Positions 33,701 to 43,914 are shown, counted from the first letter of the stretch. The stretch is DNA of 64,000 nt from Symsagittifera roscoffensis (GCF_963678635.1 NC_087064.1:72351465-72415464), one strand, 5' to 3'. Notes: generated by a model not told the origin, from the sequence alone. A program made the numbers and translations.

Positions 33701-36700
33701 CCTTGTTTAGGTAACCGTCGTAAATCCGAGCTAAGTTGACTTTTCAAAAGTTGCTGTCTATAGTTTAAAATATAGGTCAAACTTATCTGTTTAAGGGTAT
33801 TGGGAGGTCTATTATCAGCACATATCTTAGCCAGTTCTGAAGCCGACTCACCTAAACATCACCATTCCAAAAAGAACAGGCAAGGAAGTTCTAAGAAGGC
33901 TCAAGCTAAAGAGCCATCATTACATAAATATAAATCATCGCGGAAAGCGTCATCGAAGTCGTCATCATCAGGAACGCTAGTGGACGGGTATAACAATGAG
34001 TTATATGACCTGGCCTTGGATCTTGCCTCAAGACTCCTGCCTGCTTTCCACGAGAGCCACGCAGGCTTGCCTTATCCAAGAGTGAGTTGGCTTCTTCTCT
34101 TCAGCTGCTTAGCTCCATTTTGTATAGAATAATTTAGGACTGTTTTTGATAATGTATATCAAAAAGCGATTTTAGCTTCAAGCAGGTTCTCCAAATTGTA
34201 TATTGCGTTTTTCGGGGAGGCATTTTATATGTGGTTATTCGACGTGAATATATATTAAGGATAGCGTTTCAAGATACCGTTTATTATGGTTTATTGTTCG
34301 ATGTTTTTGAAGGTGAACTTGCGTCATGGTGTGACGGAAGAGCCTTACTTGCGTCAGAATATCAACTGCCTCGCAGGAGTGGGTACCCTCAGTCTAGAGT
34401 TCGGACTACTCTCACACCTAAGTGGAGACCCAGTGTACGAACGAGTAGCTCGCAATGCACTGCGATCAGTTTGGGATATGCGCAATAACGAGACTTTTCT
34501 GTTTGGCAACTCATTTGACATCCATTCTAAGCAGTGGCATAGTGGTCTTAGTGGGTTGGGAGCTGGTATGGATTCGTTCTATGAATATCTCATCAAGGCA
34601 TATGTGATGTTCAACGAGCAGGACTATCTGCTACTATTCAATGAGATGTATAGACTGGTTTCATATTTCAACAAAGAAGGGTAAGTTTAAGTGGTGCTCA
34701 TGACCATCTCCTGTCTTCTTTGTTTATTGGCTTTTGTGTCTTGCCGTCTTCTGCGCTGTTTGGAAATTCTATGCTTTGAGAATATTTCTGTTTTCGGTAT
34801 TCTGATTCACATGGAGTTGAAACAAGTTATGGTTATGAGTTATATTTTGGTATATACTTTGGCGATCATTTGACGGAGCTGTCATATTTGGTAAATTGAC
34901 AAACTTCATTTTGAGTTGAGTAATTTAGTAATTTAGATAATGTGAACAAGTTTTCAGAACTTAACAAATCAACTCTAACGGACCAGAAATGAAAAATGAT
35001 GGTGTGGTCTTTAAACCGAAAATGAAGATTATCTTTAGCTAGAGGCACTGAAACTCACTTAAACTTGAGAAGATATCGAAATTATATTTTCTGAGCATGA
35101 ACGGGTCCGACATTGTTTAACCGAATACTCAAATGAATATATGTTTAGAAGGCACCGATGCCTGTCGCCGTCTCTGAGGAGTGGCGATCCCAGCGGACCT
35201 CCTATCTTCCGCAATGTGGACTACAGATCTGGACAACTACTCACTAACTGGATAGACTCACTACAGGCTGCATGGCCAGGAATACTGGTAGGTGTTCTGA
35301 AGATATTTCTTGAATTTCAGTAGAAATTTGAACAACAAACCTATTGTGTGAAGAAATTTTGACAATAGGTCTGTTGTTTTGTTTTACGTTATTTGGTTAA
35401 ATCTTTTTGTTACCTATTTCAGAGATTTTTTTGTTACCTATGGTCGACATTTCACTCTGTTTGTAACAACCTACAGTTGCAGAAGGACGGTAAATGAGAA
35501 GGGTTCCGACATTGCTACTCTATCTTTGATAAGTTTTGAAAGAAAGAAAGAATGAATTTCTCCAGTATATGAAAACATCAAATTTAAATATACAACATAA
35601 CAGATTCTGAGACTTGGAGATGACAGATAACGGGATCCTAGGATCCACCACGGATCTGCCAATATGTTTTTTTTTAAATTTCTTTTTTATGTTTCGGTAG
35701 ATTCGATTAGATACTTAGTTTGTTGGTGACTGACACAGCTTTTCTTTCAGCATGGTTACTCTAGCTCAGTGGTTGGATTAGTTATCGTTTATCGTTTTTT
35801 TTTCTTTTTTTTTTGAAAACAAATTAATGAGAAAAAATTTTTAAAAATCTAAAAAGTGCGATATCTCGAAAACTAGCGGGTTCTTGAAGATAAAAGAAAG
35901 AATTAACTGCCATAATCATAAATGTCTGGCTGTAGGTGTTGTTTGGAGACATAGAAGAAGCCATCTGCCAGCATGCTCTCCACTTTGCAATCTGGCAGAA
36001 GTACTCTGCTCTTCCAGAGAGGTTCAATCTGGTGCACCAGACCAGTGAAGTCCACTTCTACCCTCTGAGGCCGGAGTTGGCAGAGTCCACTTACCTGCTC
36101 TACAGGGCAACAAAGAGTCCCTTCTACCTACACGTGGGAAGAATAATAGCAGAAGATATCAATAAATACACGCGTACCAGGTCAGTCTCTTGTCACATAT
36201 AGTGATCAGTTTGCAGTCTGTGCCTAATTGATGAGGCATGAAATTTTTGCAGTAAGAATGGCAATCTGTGGGTGGCTGGCGGTTATGTTCAAAAACGAAA
36301 TACTAGCCGAAATAAGAGTTGAGTATACTAGTGGAAACATGCGTAGTGCGATGATCTGATTGCGCATCCGAAATTAAGTGACAATCATGCAATATAATGA
36401 ATTAAGTTTTTTTTTTGACGAAACCAAATGGTATAAGCATCGCCATGTTAAGCGTTAGTAAGAAGTACCACCGTCGTCAAAATAGCTTCTTTTGTACAGA
36501 AAACGCCCGTACTATACTAACGGAACTGCATTAACGAAGAAATTTTGGAGCTCAAGAGACCACAAAGTATCTGTTTTCTTGTGCTTGAGGGGGGGGGGGG
36601 AATGCCAAATCTTTTTTGGGGGTTTTTCGCTGTGGGTAACCGAACATCTGGTTCTTTTTTTGATAGCTTGATTTTGTTCTCCATTCCGAAAAGGAAGATA

Positions 36701-39700
36701 TATACAAATGCACTAAACAGTTTTTTAGTCATTCATTTGTATGACTAAAAATGAAGGTATATACAAATGCACTAAAAGTTTTTTTAGTCATTCATTTGAA
36801 TGAATAGTTTTTTTTGCGAAGTTTTTTTTGTCTAAATGTGTCTTTTTGCGATTTGATACAATTTTAATGTCAGGCACGTCTAATTGTGTCGTTTTGTCTG
36901 ATGTGTCTTTTTGCAATTCGAGACTACTTCAATCTCAAAGCATGTTTCTGATTTCTTCAATCTCAAAAATCTTCAATCTCAAAAATCTGATTTCTTTTTC
37001 GCTGCGGGTTTATCGCTGTAGGCTTCAATGGTTCTTGTTGCACAGCCTAATTATGCATTGTATCAAAAAGTCTTCAAGGCGTATATGACCGTTTTTAACG
37101 TAGAGTATCAGAAACAAAACGTTTTTTTTATAGTTTCAATGAAGGAAGTGAATAAACATACCTTTTGATGTGTGATGTTTTTCAGGAAACAGTATTTGAA
37201 GTTGTTCACGTTCAAATATGATTTTTCGCGTGTTTACTATTTCCAATTACCCCATCCAATAACCGAAGTGCAAATGGTGCACTAATTGGTTGACTAACGA
37301 GTGTTGTTTTTTTATCACAAGTCCTCTTTTTTTCTAACCCAACTCGCAAATAGAAGTGCTCATTTGTTGGCTCGTTTGCTGCATAATACTGGAAATTTAA
37401 TCGCATGTGATCATCCGACTTATTGGTGGCGGCTAGTGTTTTGATATGTTCAAGAGCACATGGTGTTGATGCGTGGACCTGAGACGCGTAATCTCCGGCC
37501 CATGGATGTTAAGCGTTGTTTGTTCCGGCGTTCATAGAGCTCCTTTTTGCCGTTTTTTGCTTTAATTAAAAGTCGACGAGCGTAGTTCAGACTCTTATAT
37601 AGGTCGCGATTATTTTTTTGTTTTTTTTTCAGGAAAAGTCTTAAAATTTGGTTAGGCTCAAATGTACTTTTTTGCGGTTTGACTTATTGTTTTTAAGAGT
37701 AATGCACTTAGTGAGTATTCTTAAATAGGTCTTGCTGATTTTTTTTTGTTTTTTTTTTCAGGAAAAAGTCTTAAAATTTGTTCACGCTCAATTTTGATTT
37801 TTTTGCTGTTTTTATGTTCAGTGCATTTCCATTGTTAAACAGAAGGCAAACTACACTATCGAACAGCAAATGTATAAAGGACACGAAAAACGTGATCAAC
37901 TTCTGATTTCGAAAATGGAAAATTAATTATCAGATTTCCCAGCGAAATAAAGTCTTACGTATTGATCCAGTTTTCTCAAATTGGGTTAATTTTAACAAAA
38001 AAGTGTCCATCATAAATTGTTCTACCAATTCAATGAGTTTTAGGGCGATCTATTTTTTTCTTCAAAAAACAAGTCAGTTTTTTCATTTTACTTGCGTTCA
38101 TTACTCTTTTCCAACTGTTAGTTGGCTATCTTTTCTAAGTTCAGTTCATATCCTTTGTTAAAAGGAAAGCAAACTCGTTTATCGAACTGCAAAAGTATAA
38201 ATATCACGAAAAACGTGATTGACTTCTAGTTTCGAAAATTGAATTTAATATGCAGATTTTTCTGCTTAATTAGAAATTTACCCATTGATAGTTTTCTCAA
38301 ATTAGGTTAATTTAATCAAAAAAGTGTCAATCAGAAATTGTTCCTGAGTTTGAAAGAGCTTTAGTGACATCTATATGAAAATACTTGCGTTCATTGACTC
38401 TTTTCCATGTCTCCATTGGCTATTTTTGGGATAAAAGTATTTGGGATAAAAGCATCATTTGTGCATGCTGGAACTTGATTTTTCGCGCTTTGACGTTAAC
38501 TATGTTTTAAAATTCAGTTTACATTCATTTAATTAATGGAAATTACATTACAATCTCAGACAACAAAGTTCAAATTGCGCGAAAACACGTGACTGAATTC
38601 AGTATCAAAAATGGAATTTTCTAAATTTTGAGCGGATTTTTAAAACCACCTATTGAACGAATTTTCTCTAAGTGGGTTTTTTTTAAAAAAAATGTTGGCT
38701 ATTGAGGAGTTCAGAAATTCAAAGAGCTCTTTAACGTGATATATATTTTTTTCTGCGAAAATTGAATTTGAAAAAGGATTAAAAAAGTCACAATTTGTTC
38801 GGCTATCTTGAGAGTTCATTGACAATTATCTAACTGTCTATTGGCTATGTAATTCAATTTTTTGACATATTTAATTTTTCACTATTCGCAAACTATTGCG
38901 AAGGATTCGTTGGGCTTCTTTTTGTGAAATCTGGAACGCTTGCGTGAAGCCAGCGTCGTGATATTTAAAAATTTCAACGCTTTATGAAAACATCTGGTGC
39001 ATGGGTTTGTTGCATCAGAAGTAACGCATAACGTCTCGCCAATTGTCTCGACACTGTTTTCTAAATTGATCGACAGAATGCTTGGATTCACATTTCATGG
39101 CGCTAATTTAAACTGTTCATTTCAGCTGTGGCTTTGCGACATTGAAAGACGTGAAGTCTAAGACACTGGAAGACCGAATGGAGAGTTTTGTGCTCAGCGA
39201 AACTTTCAAATACCTCTATTTAGTAAGTATAGTTAATTGAATAAATAAATATAAATTTTCCTCATCTCAAATCACTTTTTCAATAGAGTTACCAAAAGTT
39301 TTATAGACCCCCCGTTGTTTTTAAACGGGTTTAAAAGCGGTTACTTTAAAGAACATAAAGGGTCTTAAACTTAATTTGCTTAATATGAATAAATAAAGCA
39401 GATATATATCTTATATATTAAATGAAAGTCGGAATGCGCTATGGACGCAATATTTAACTGAACGAAATGTTTTAGCTTTGTCGAATGCAATGCTTAAAAG
39501 ATTCTTTACACTTAATGTATAAGAGAAGGCCAAGAATATTCTTGAACTCTCAAACTTTCTTAAGTCTGGAATATTCCAGAATTTTTTCTTGACAAAAATT
39601 CAATTCTTTAGACAAGATGAACTCACTTCATTTTCAAGGCTAGACAGTGCCTGTCCATTTTTTTCTCCAAAATTTTGTCTTTTCAGATCAATTTCATTAT

Positions 39701-41755
39701 GAAAGTTTCATCGCCTGAATGGCTTGCTTAAAAAAACTAAACCGGCTCGCCAGTCGTTTTGCTCTGTGAAACAACTTGTCATATTTCAAAGTTTCATCGC
39801 ATGACTAGCGTTCTCAGAAAACTTTTTGCCAACCGATTCGGTCAATGAAGTAACTTAGAATATTTAAAAGTTTCAGAGGTCGAATCGCTTGCTGAGAAAA
39901 ACATAAGCTTTTCGCAAAACGATTCGGTCTATGAAATAGCTTGAAATATTTCTTGAAAGTTTGGAAGAAAATTCGGTTTTATAAATAACTTGCCATCTAT
40001 CAAGTTTTCATAACTATAGAGTAGCTTGCTAAGAAACACTTCAAATTTTCGCGAACCGATTCGGTCAATGAATTTACTTGTAAATTTTCTTAGCTTGAAT
40101 AGCTTTCTTTAGAAAAACTTTTTGCGAATTGATTCGATCTATGGAATAACTTGAAATGTTCCAACTTTAATAGCTGCATTAGCAAGGTTAAGATGAGCTT
40201 CAACTTTTCCCAAACTGATTTTCTTTATGAAACAGTTTGAAATAATTCAACGTTTCATCAATTGAAAGGCTTCAATATCAAATTTTATAGAAATTGCAAT
40301 CCGATTCGCTTCGTGAAGAAACTTAGCTCGAATAGCTTGCTTAGAAAAAATGAATTTTTTTAGCTAACTGATTCGCTTCATGAAATTGCTTGAAATATTT
40401 GAAATTTTTATTGTTGGAATAGCTTGCTTAGGAGAAATTTTTGGCATCCGCTTCATGCAAAATATTTCAAAATTTCAAATAGCTTGCTTAGAAAATCATG
40501 AACTATCGCCAGCCGATTCGCTTGATAAATTTACTTGAAATATTTCAAAGTTAACTAATAGCTTGCTGAGAGAAATTTAACTTCTTGTCATCCGACTAGC
40601 TCTATGAAATAACTTGAAATATTGCTTAGTTTTATAGCTGGAATAGCTTGCTCAAAAAAGGAGAACCGATTCAGTCTATGGAATGGGTTGAAAGTTTTTT
40701 TTCAAAATTTCATTGGTTAAATGGCTCCAATAAAAAAAATCTAAACCTACCGATTTAATTCATGAAATAGTTTGAAATATTTCAAAGAATCATGTCTTAA
40801 ATAGCTTGTTCAGAAAAAGTTGATTTTTTTTTCGAAAACCGATTTGGAAGTTTCGTCGGTCGAATGGCTCCTATATAAAAACCTATTTTTTCGCTATCGG
40901 ATTTCAAAGTTTTATTTCTGGTCCAGCTGGTGTAGAAAAATTTCATTTTTTCGCGGACCGATTCGGTCGTGATTTATTTTTTTCAAACCCATTTACGATA
41001 TGGGTCAACTTGAAATTGTTTTGAGTTTCATAGCTTGATGAAAGGAAAAACTACTTTTTGCGAGACAATTGGTTGTTGGAGACGGGCTTGCTAGTTACTG
41101 TTATAAGGCTGACTGCTTCAGTTATTTGACGAAGAGAACGAGTTGCACTCCTCGAACATGGCTGGCAAGTTTCTGTTCTCGACTGAAGGACACATTCTCC
41201 CAGTCCTCAAGTACATCTCCCCCCACCACAACCTCACAAGTGCCTCCTGGTTCTCGCCTCCCCAGCCTCTGCCTGTGGACAGGGCATTCTCACGGCCAGA
41301 TCTGACAGTCAGTATTTCCAAATTTATTGGATCGAGTTAATTCGAGAAAGAAAGTCCTTTTATGGGTTCTTTAAGTCTTTCTTTGTTTCATTTTTCTCTC
41401 CTTTAGCACCGCACCTTTGATACTACTTGTACCTTCATTTTAAGCGGTCCAAACTTTTTGACAAGTTGTGTTTTGAACTAATATCATAGAGAAAAGCTGA
41501 TAGCTGTTTAGATATAATTTGTTGTTGGGCTAAAAATAATCATGGCTTTAATAAAAGCCTTAAAAGCTGTAATTTTTTGAAAAATGACTACATTACGTAT
41601 TAGTTAAGGAAACTTGGATTCATTTCGTTTCGTCTCTCTGCACTTGGTTTGATTGTTTTTAGTGTGAAGCAGTTCCATTTCTCTACCAGCACTCCATGCC
41701 GCTCCCACCTCACATGCTCTACCAGATAGAAGGGATAGTCGGACTTCACTCCTAA
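24679..41755 (+). CDS. EDEM1: EDEM1-like ER degradation-enhancing alpha-mannosidase-like protein (11 exons)
   Basis: The exons join in phase into ~649 residues, close to human EDEM1 (657). Exons: 24679-24795 (putative), 32409-32650, 32897-32969, 33494-33597, 33796-34081, 34313-34680, 35149-35287, 35936-36180, 39126-39222, 41122-41307, 41663-41755. GH47 landmarks are [83 protein letters not shown] and FSTEGHI. EDEM1 acts in the ER lumen, recognising or trimming mannose on misfolded glycoproteins for ERAD. Odd points: a ~47-residue Lys/Ser/His-rich insertion in exon 5, and four donors reading GTCAGT. EDEM1 is preferred over EDEM2/3 because of the matching ends and length. Confidence 0.93.
25018..25244. 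mobile_element. hAT-like MITE, 227 bp
   Basis: Starts GGCTCTTTTCCAG followed by C-rich sequence and ends with the inverted counterpart (CTGGGAGAGAGCC). It is flanked by a perfect 8 bp duplication AAGAGTCT (25010-25017 and 25245-25252). Short TIRs plus 8 bp target duplications are typical of hAT-family non-autonomous elements. It lies in EDEM1 intron 1 and encodes nothing. Confidence 0.85.
25591..25730. mobile_element. hAT-like MITE, 140 bp, same family
   Basis: Begins GGCTCTTTTCCAG and ends CTGGAAAAGAGCC. The flanking 8-mers AATAGCCC and AAGAGCCC differ at one base. It abuts or is nested in another degraded copy starting near 25330 (GGCTCTTCTCCG). Further partial copies start near 25812 and 26648. 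Confidence 0.8.
25900..28469. other. EDEM1 intron 1, AT-rich part
   Basis: No coding evidence. Holds a degraded MITE end (26648), the hairpin word GTGAAGCTTCGCTTCGC (26854-26870), a small duplication around CACTAGTGNCAGTTATGTC (27270-27340), and long T runs (28,300-28,450). Confidence 0.55.
28470..29990 (+). repeat. Satellite array, ~165 bp monomers
   Basis: Ten diverged monomers, each with CCCTGTAGTTGGGGGCTATC followed by AGAGTACTCTCAGGGGTTGC. The GCTATC-equivalent anchor falls at about 28529, 28693, 28856, 29024, 29192, 29327, 29490, 29656, 29824 and 29956, so spacing is usually 163-168 bp, with two short units (132-135 bp). It lies inside EDEM1 intron 1. Confidence 0.93.
29450..31150. repeat. 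Higher-order duplication of satellite plus unrelated spacer
   Basis: Two ~850 bp units (about 29450-30300 and 30295-31150). They share satellite monomers and a spacer containing the ACAAACGAGAGAATCAAGTT-type sequence. Only a few substitutions and small indels separate them, while the monomers inside each unit are strongly diverged. Confidence 0.88.
30295..30880 (+). repeat. Satellite array, second block
   Basis: Four further monomers of the same satellite (anchors about 30332, 30499, 30674, 30807). This block plus the unrelated 270 bp after it repeats 29450-30300, giving a higher-order unit of about 850 bp. Confidence 0.92.
31151..32326. other. EDEM1 intron 1, 3-prime part
   Basis: Non-coding. 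An inverted relative of the ACAAACGAGAGA spacer word occurs near 31290. The stretch 31855-32010 resembles the dispersed repeat family described at 37560. Confidence 0.5.
32327..32376 (+). repeat. Perfect 25 bp tandem duplication next to exon 2
   Basis: A 25 bp unit (CAGTGACATGGTCGGAACAA and five more bases) occurs twice head to tail, 33 bp before the exon 2 acceptor at 32409, where the branch site would be expected. Confidence 0.9.
32409..32650 (+). CDS. EDEM1: EDEM1 exon 2
   Basis: Acceptor TTTCAG|GTTGCC. It encodes the start of the GH47 domain including [20 protein letters not shown] and the CSGRG motif. Donor GACAA|GTAGGG leaves two bases of a codon that exon 3 completes. Confidence 0.92.
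32897..32969 (+). CDS. EDEM1: EDEM1 exon 3
   Basis: Acceptor GTTTAG|ATCAAA. Encodes [20 protein letters not shown] and the following DTLY, a signature of GH47 and EDEM proteins. Donor TAC|GTCAGT, phase 0. Confidence 0.93.
33130..33200 (-). repeat. tRNA-like SINE fragment in EDEM1 intron 3
   Basis: On the minus strand GGTGTTCGAGTCC is a B-box-like sequence. The neighbouring AATGTTGCCTCACCCTCAAG on + resembles the sequence beside the SINE at 43735. Degraded, with no tRNA fold. Confidence 0.45.
33494..33597 (+). CDS. EDEM1: EDEM1 exon 4
   Basis: Acceptor TTGTCAG|GTCATG restores [12 protein letters not shown] across the splice. Encodes the segment ending VQVFEANI plus two bases of an Arg codon. 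Donor AG|GTCAGT. A more upstream CACAG acceptor would insert unrelated residues and is rejected. Confidence 0.92.
33796..34081 (+). CDS. EDEM1: EDEM1 exon 5 with basic Ser-rich insertion
   Basis: Acceptor TTTAAG|GGTATT completes Arg and gives [10 protein letters not shown]. Next come about 47 residues dominated by K, S and H (roughly residues 192-238). The family sequence then resumes at [18 protein letters not shown] and GLPYPR. The insertion interrupts a region that is only about 25 residues long in human EDEM1. Donor AGA|GTGAGT. Confidence 0.92.
34313..34680 (+). CDS. EDEM1: EDEM1 exon 6
   Basis: Acceptor TTGAAG|GTGAAC. The largest exon (122 codons plus two bases). Contains [19 protein letters not shown], which holds a GH47 catalytic-region Glu, and [20 protein letters not shown]. 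Donor GG|GTAAGT. Confidence 0.94.
35149..35287 (+). CDS. EDEM1: EDEM1 exon 7
   Basis: Acceptor TGTTTAG|AAGGCA, donor CTG|GTAGGT. Encodes a loop ending in [20 protein letters not shown], a well-conserved EDEM stretch (FSGQLMNTWIDSLQAF in human). Confidence 0.92.
35936..36180 (+). CDS. EDEM1: EDEM1 exon 8
   Basis: Acceptor CTGTAG|GTGTTG. Encodes [17 protein letters not shown] and [20 protein letters not shown]; the LRPE motif holds a GH47 active-site Glu. Donor CCAG|GTCAGT, two bases into a Ser codon. Confidence 0.93.
37560..38080 (+). repeat. Dispersed repeat family 1, most complete copy
   Basis: Order of shared words: TTCAGGAAAAGTCTTAAAAT, then GCTCAAATTTGATTTTTTGC-like, then CTATCGAACAGCAAA, then GAAAAACGTGATCAACTTCT, then TTTCTCAAATTGGGTTAAT, then AAAGTGTCCATCATAAATTG. 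Other copies: 38090-38390, 38460-38760, 43005-43300, 46680-47030, 56395-56670, 59165-59480. All seven are in + orientation. No TIRs or target duplication recognised. Confidence 0.7.
38090..38390 (+). repeat. Dispersed repeat family 1, copy
   Basis: Shares TTTATCGAACTGCAAAAGTA, GAAAAACGTGATTGACTTCT and CAAAAAAGTGTCAATCAGAA with the family, in the same order and orientation. Confidence 0.7.
39126..39222 (+). CDS. EDEM1: EDEM1 exon 9
   Basis: Acceptor TTTCAG|CTGTGG. Encodes [20 protein letters not shown] and SETFKYLYL, the conserved GH47 C-terminal helix region with an active-site Glu. Donor TTA|GTAAGT. Confidence 0.93.
39690..41060 (+). repeat. Diverged minisatellite in EDEM1 intron 9
   Basis: About 13-15 degenerate units of 60-110 bp built on AATAGCTTGCTTAGAAAAA, CCGATTCGGTCTATGAAATA and ACTTGAAATATTTCAAAGTT. 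Units are clear at about 39719, 39886, 40023, 40330, 40424, 40482, 40560, 40645 and 40800. It fills most of the intron up to the exon 10 acceptor. Confidence 0.85.
41122..41307 (+). CDS. EDEM1: EDEM1 exon 10
   Basis: Acceptor CTTCAG|TTATTT gives LFDEENELH directly after [12 protein letters not shown] corresponds to the calcium-coordinating Thr region of GH47 enzymes. The following Pro-rich tail is poorly conserved. Donor ACA|GTCAGT. Confidence 0.92.
41663..41755 (+). CDS. EDEM1: EDEM1 exon 11, C-terminus and stop
   Basis: Acceptor TTTTAG|TGTGAA. Thirty codons ending [10 protein letters not shown] and TAA (41753-41755). The ending resembles human EDEM1 (QIDQMVGLI), which supports EDEM1 orthology. 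Confidence 0.9.
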   Translation, partial: CEAVPFLYQHSMPLPPHMLYQIEGIVGLHS

Positions 41756-42442
41756 CACTCACTGTCAGTCAGTATCAGAATCAAACAAACAGAAGAATCA
41801 CAGATACACTACACTGTGCAAATTAAATGTACAATTCTAATCAGGCCGCCTATTGTGTGTGCGTTAAGTAAGGGGCGGGTTAATACGGGTGGAACAATAT
41901 TCGAAAAGGGTCTTTTTAAGGGCTTAGAAGATTTCTAAAATTCGAATGGATTTGCCTATTAAAAATCGAAAAGTACGCCCGCGTTCGTCAAATTCATAAG
42001 TCAAGCCTGGTTCTGGTGATTAAATACTGAGTATATATTTTTTTGCGCTTTATGGTGGTAGAATTTACTGCTGAATAATTAAACATAAAGTTTTCAAAGT
42101 AGACATATCTATCAACAAAAGCAATTTTTTTAAAAGTTCGTTTTTTTTTGAGAAAAATTATATTCAAACAAAATGCGATAATGCAGATTTTCATTGATTT
42201 CAAACTCTAATTGTTTTGCCACAAATAAGCTAACTCAGAATCTGGAATCCATTTAGATGTTCGTAAGTGCATCGACGTTTCTTGTTGGCGCTTTATTTTT
42301 ATCTTCAATCAATCAATCATCGGAAAACGATTTAATCATCACTTTATTTTTGTTTAGGTAGTTGAAAATTCGTTTAAAGCTTTGTATATATTTAAACCGT
42401 ACTTAAGGTTAATGTATTTTGTCGTTCAGCATTCAGAAATTA

Positions 42443-42448
42443 AATAAA
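42443..42448 (+). terminator. EDEM1: Possible EDEM1 polyadenylation signal
   Basis: AATAAA about 690 bases after the EDEM1 stop, followed by a T-rich stretch near 42,465-42,485. In such AT-rich DNA the hexamer is common, so this is only a candidate. Confidence 0.3.
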
Positions 42449-42551
42449 TGTTCAAACATTATTTTTTGTAATAAGTTTTTTTCACCAGGAGCGAAATAAT
42501 ATTTTAATCTTAATCTTATGTACATCTCGTTTTGTTGTTTATTTTTGTAAT

Positions 42552-42833
42552 GCGACAACTCGCAAGAAAAGACAACTCGCAATAAAAGACAACTCGCATT
42601 AAAAGACAACTCGCAATATACTCACCGCCGCAGTCGCGCCAATGTGTTGCGAGCTTGCCAACAGAGGGTAGGACTTTGTACGAAATGTAGAGCAGGTTAT
42701 CGCGGCGACGCGCGTGTAGTGCGCCCACCGGCGACCTTAAACCGAGAATATAAAGTTTCCAATTAGCTTCAAAAACTTGCGAGTTGTCGCTTTCCTTCAA
42801 TTTTGCTAGTTGTCTTTTCTTGCGAGTTGTCGC
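42552..42833. mobile_element. Foldback element A with CpG-rich core
   Basis: Four exact-period 17 bp units (GACAACTCGCAATAAAA type) start at 42554, 42571, 42588 and 42605. The same word in inverted form occurs at 42777, 42803 and 42820. The outermost 22 bp on each side are perfect inverted repeats. Between them lies a 125 bp core (42624-42748), unusually rich in CG, that is 91 percent identical to the core of element B (60894-61018). No target-site duplication is clear. Confidence 0.85.
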
Positions 42834-43734
42834 GGTACCGTTTTTTAACCATGATTTTTTGTTGCGAAATCTCTTTGAATGAACAGAGTACTGTACAAGG
42901 TGCGATGATATTTTACGTTCCCAGCCTTTTCAAAAGTTTTTGCTCATCGATATCTGAGCTGAATGTGTAGTTTTTGCTCCTTTTTTACCGAAGTTTTTTT
43001 AATGAGTCGATGAACGTAGTGAGAACTTGAATACGCTCAAAATTTGCTCGCGCTCAAAATTGATTTTTCGCTGTTTGGATGCAGAGTTCTTTGGAAGCTC
43101 AGTTCAGTTCCTTTCTTAAATGGAAAGAAATTGCCATATCGAACAGCAAAAGCGTAGATATAAGCTTTCAGAATTCCCAGCGGAAGAAAAACTATCTATT
43201 GATTCAGTTTGTTATATTGAGTTAGTTTATTCAAAAAATGTCACTCATAATTTCTTCTTGATATTCAAAGGCCATAAATTTTAATTTGAAATTCGAATAT
43301 TGAAGTTTTTTCCTGTTGACTGTCTGTTGGCTATGTTTTTTGATTAAGATGTTTAAGTGTTAAGAAATATGTATCTATGCGTGTCGGTTTTCAGTGTTGG
43401 TGGCTTGTTTTTTGGATCGATGAACTTGGTTCAGACTCTTGTATAACTCGTGATTTTTTTTAATGTTTTTTTTTTCAGGAAAAGTCAAATTTTGTTCTGG
43501 CTGAAATTTATTTTGTCTTGTGGTTTCGCGAAAAAAATGTATAAAGCGTTGAGAAATATGTATCTATGTGTTAAATTAGTTGTAATGATTTTGTAAGTCT
43601 TAAGGAATGAAAAGGAGTTTTTTATTTAATTGTTTTTTTTTAGCCCAGCCGCAAAAAGAGTGCTCGTTTAATGGCACTTGTGGTGCATAGCATTGAAATT
43701 TTAAAAGCAATTTTTCTATCTGCTTCATCGTTGG
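42834..43734. other. Intergenic sequence between EDEM1 and BAG1
   Basis: Non-coding. Holds a copy of dispersed family 1 (43005-43300) and a second partial one around 43,430-43,520 (TTCAGGAAAAGTC). Confidence 0.55.
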
Positions 43735-43830
43735 GTAATGTTTGCCCGCTCTCAAGCAACCATAGCGCAGCTGCGAAGGCTTGAGACTCTTAATCTAAAC
43801 GTCGGCGTCTTTCCTGGCACAAAAGTTTTT
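43735..43830 (+). repeat. tRNA-derived SINE-like copy
   Basis: Contains CATAGCGCAGCTGCG (A-box-like), GCTTGAGACTCTTAATCT (resembling the anticodon arm of tRNA-Lys CUU) and a decayed B box, then CTGGCACAAAAGTTTTTTTT. The same order recurs at 61775-61870. It cannot fold as a tRNA. Confidence 0.65.
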
Positions 43831-43914
43831 TTTCTAAGAATAAACACCACGCACAAAAAAAATTCTAAATGGAAATAAAAACATGAAAAAAAAATTTCGT
43901 GTATCTTTTTCGAG

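Larger units (their letters stand above)
36181..39125. other. EDEM1 intron 8
   Basis: Non-coding. Contains a 12-base G run (36589-36600), a local duplication of the CACTAAAnnGTTTTTTTAGTC type (36,690-36,810), a SINE-like stretch (37,320-37,505), and three copies of a dispersed repeat (37,560-38,860). Confidence 0.6.

Noticed and set aside
35745-35775. TAGCTCAGTGGTTGG, resembling a tRNA A box
   Set aside because: No B box or matching stems follow; the downstream sequence is a T run.
42552-42621. CRISPR-like array (four 17 bp repeats)
   Set aside because: Units are contiguous with no spacers, and the context is an animal genome with an inverted partner array.
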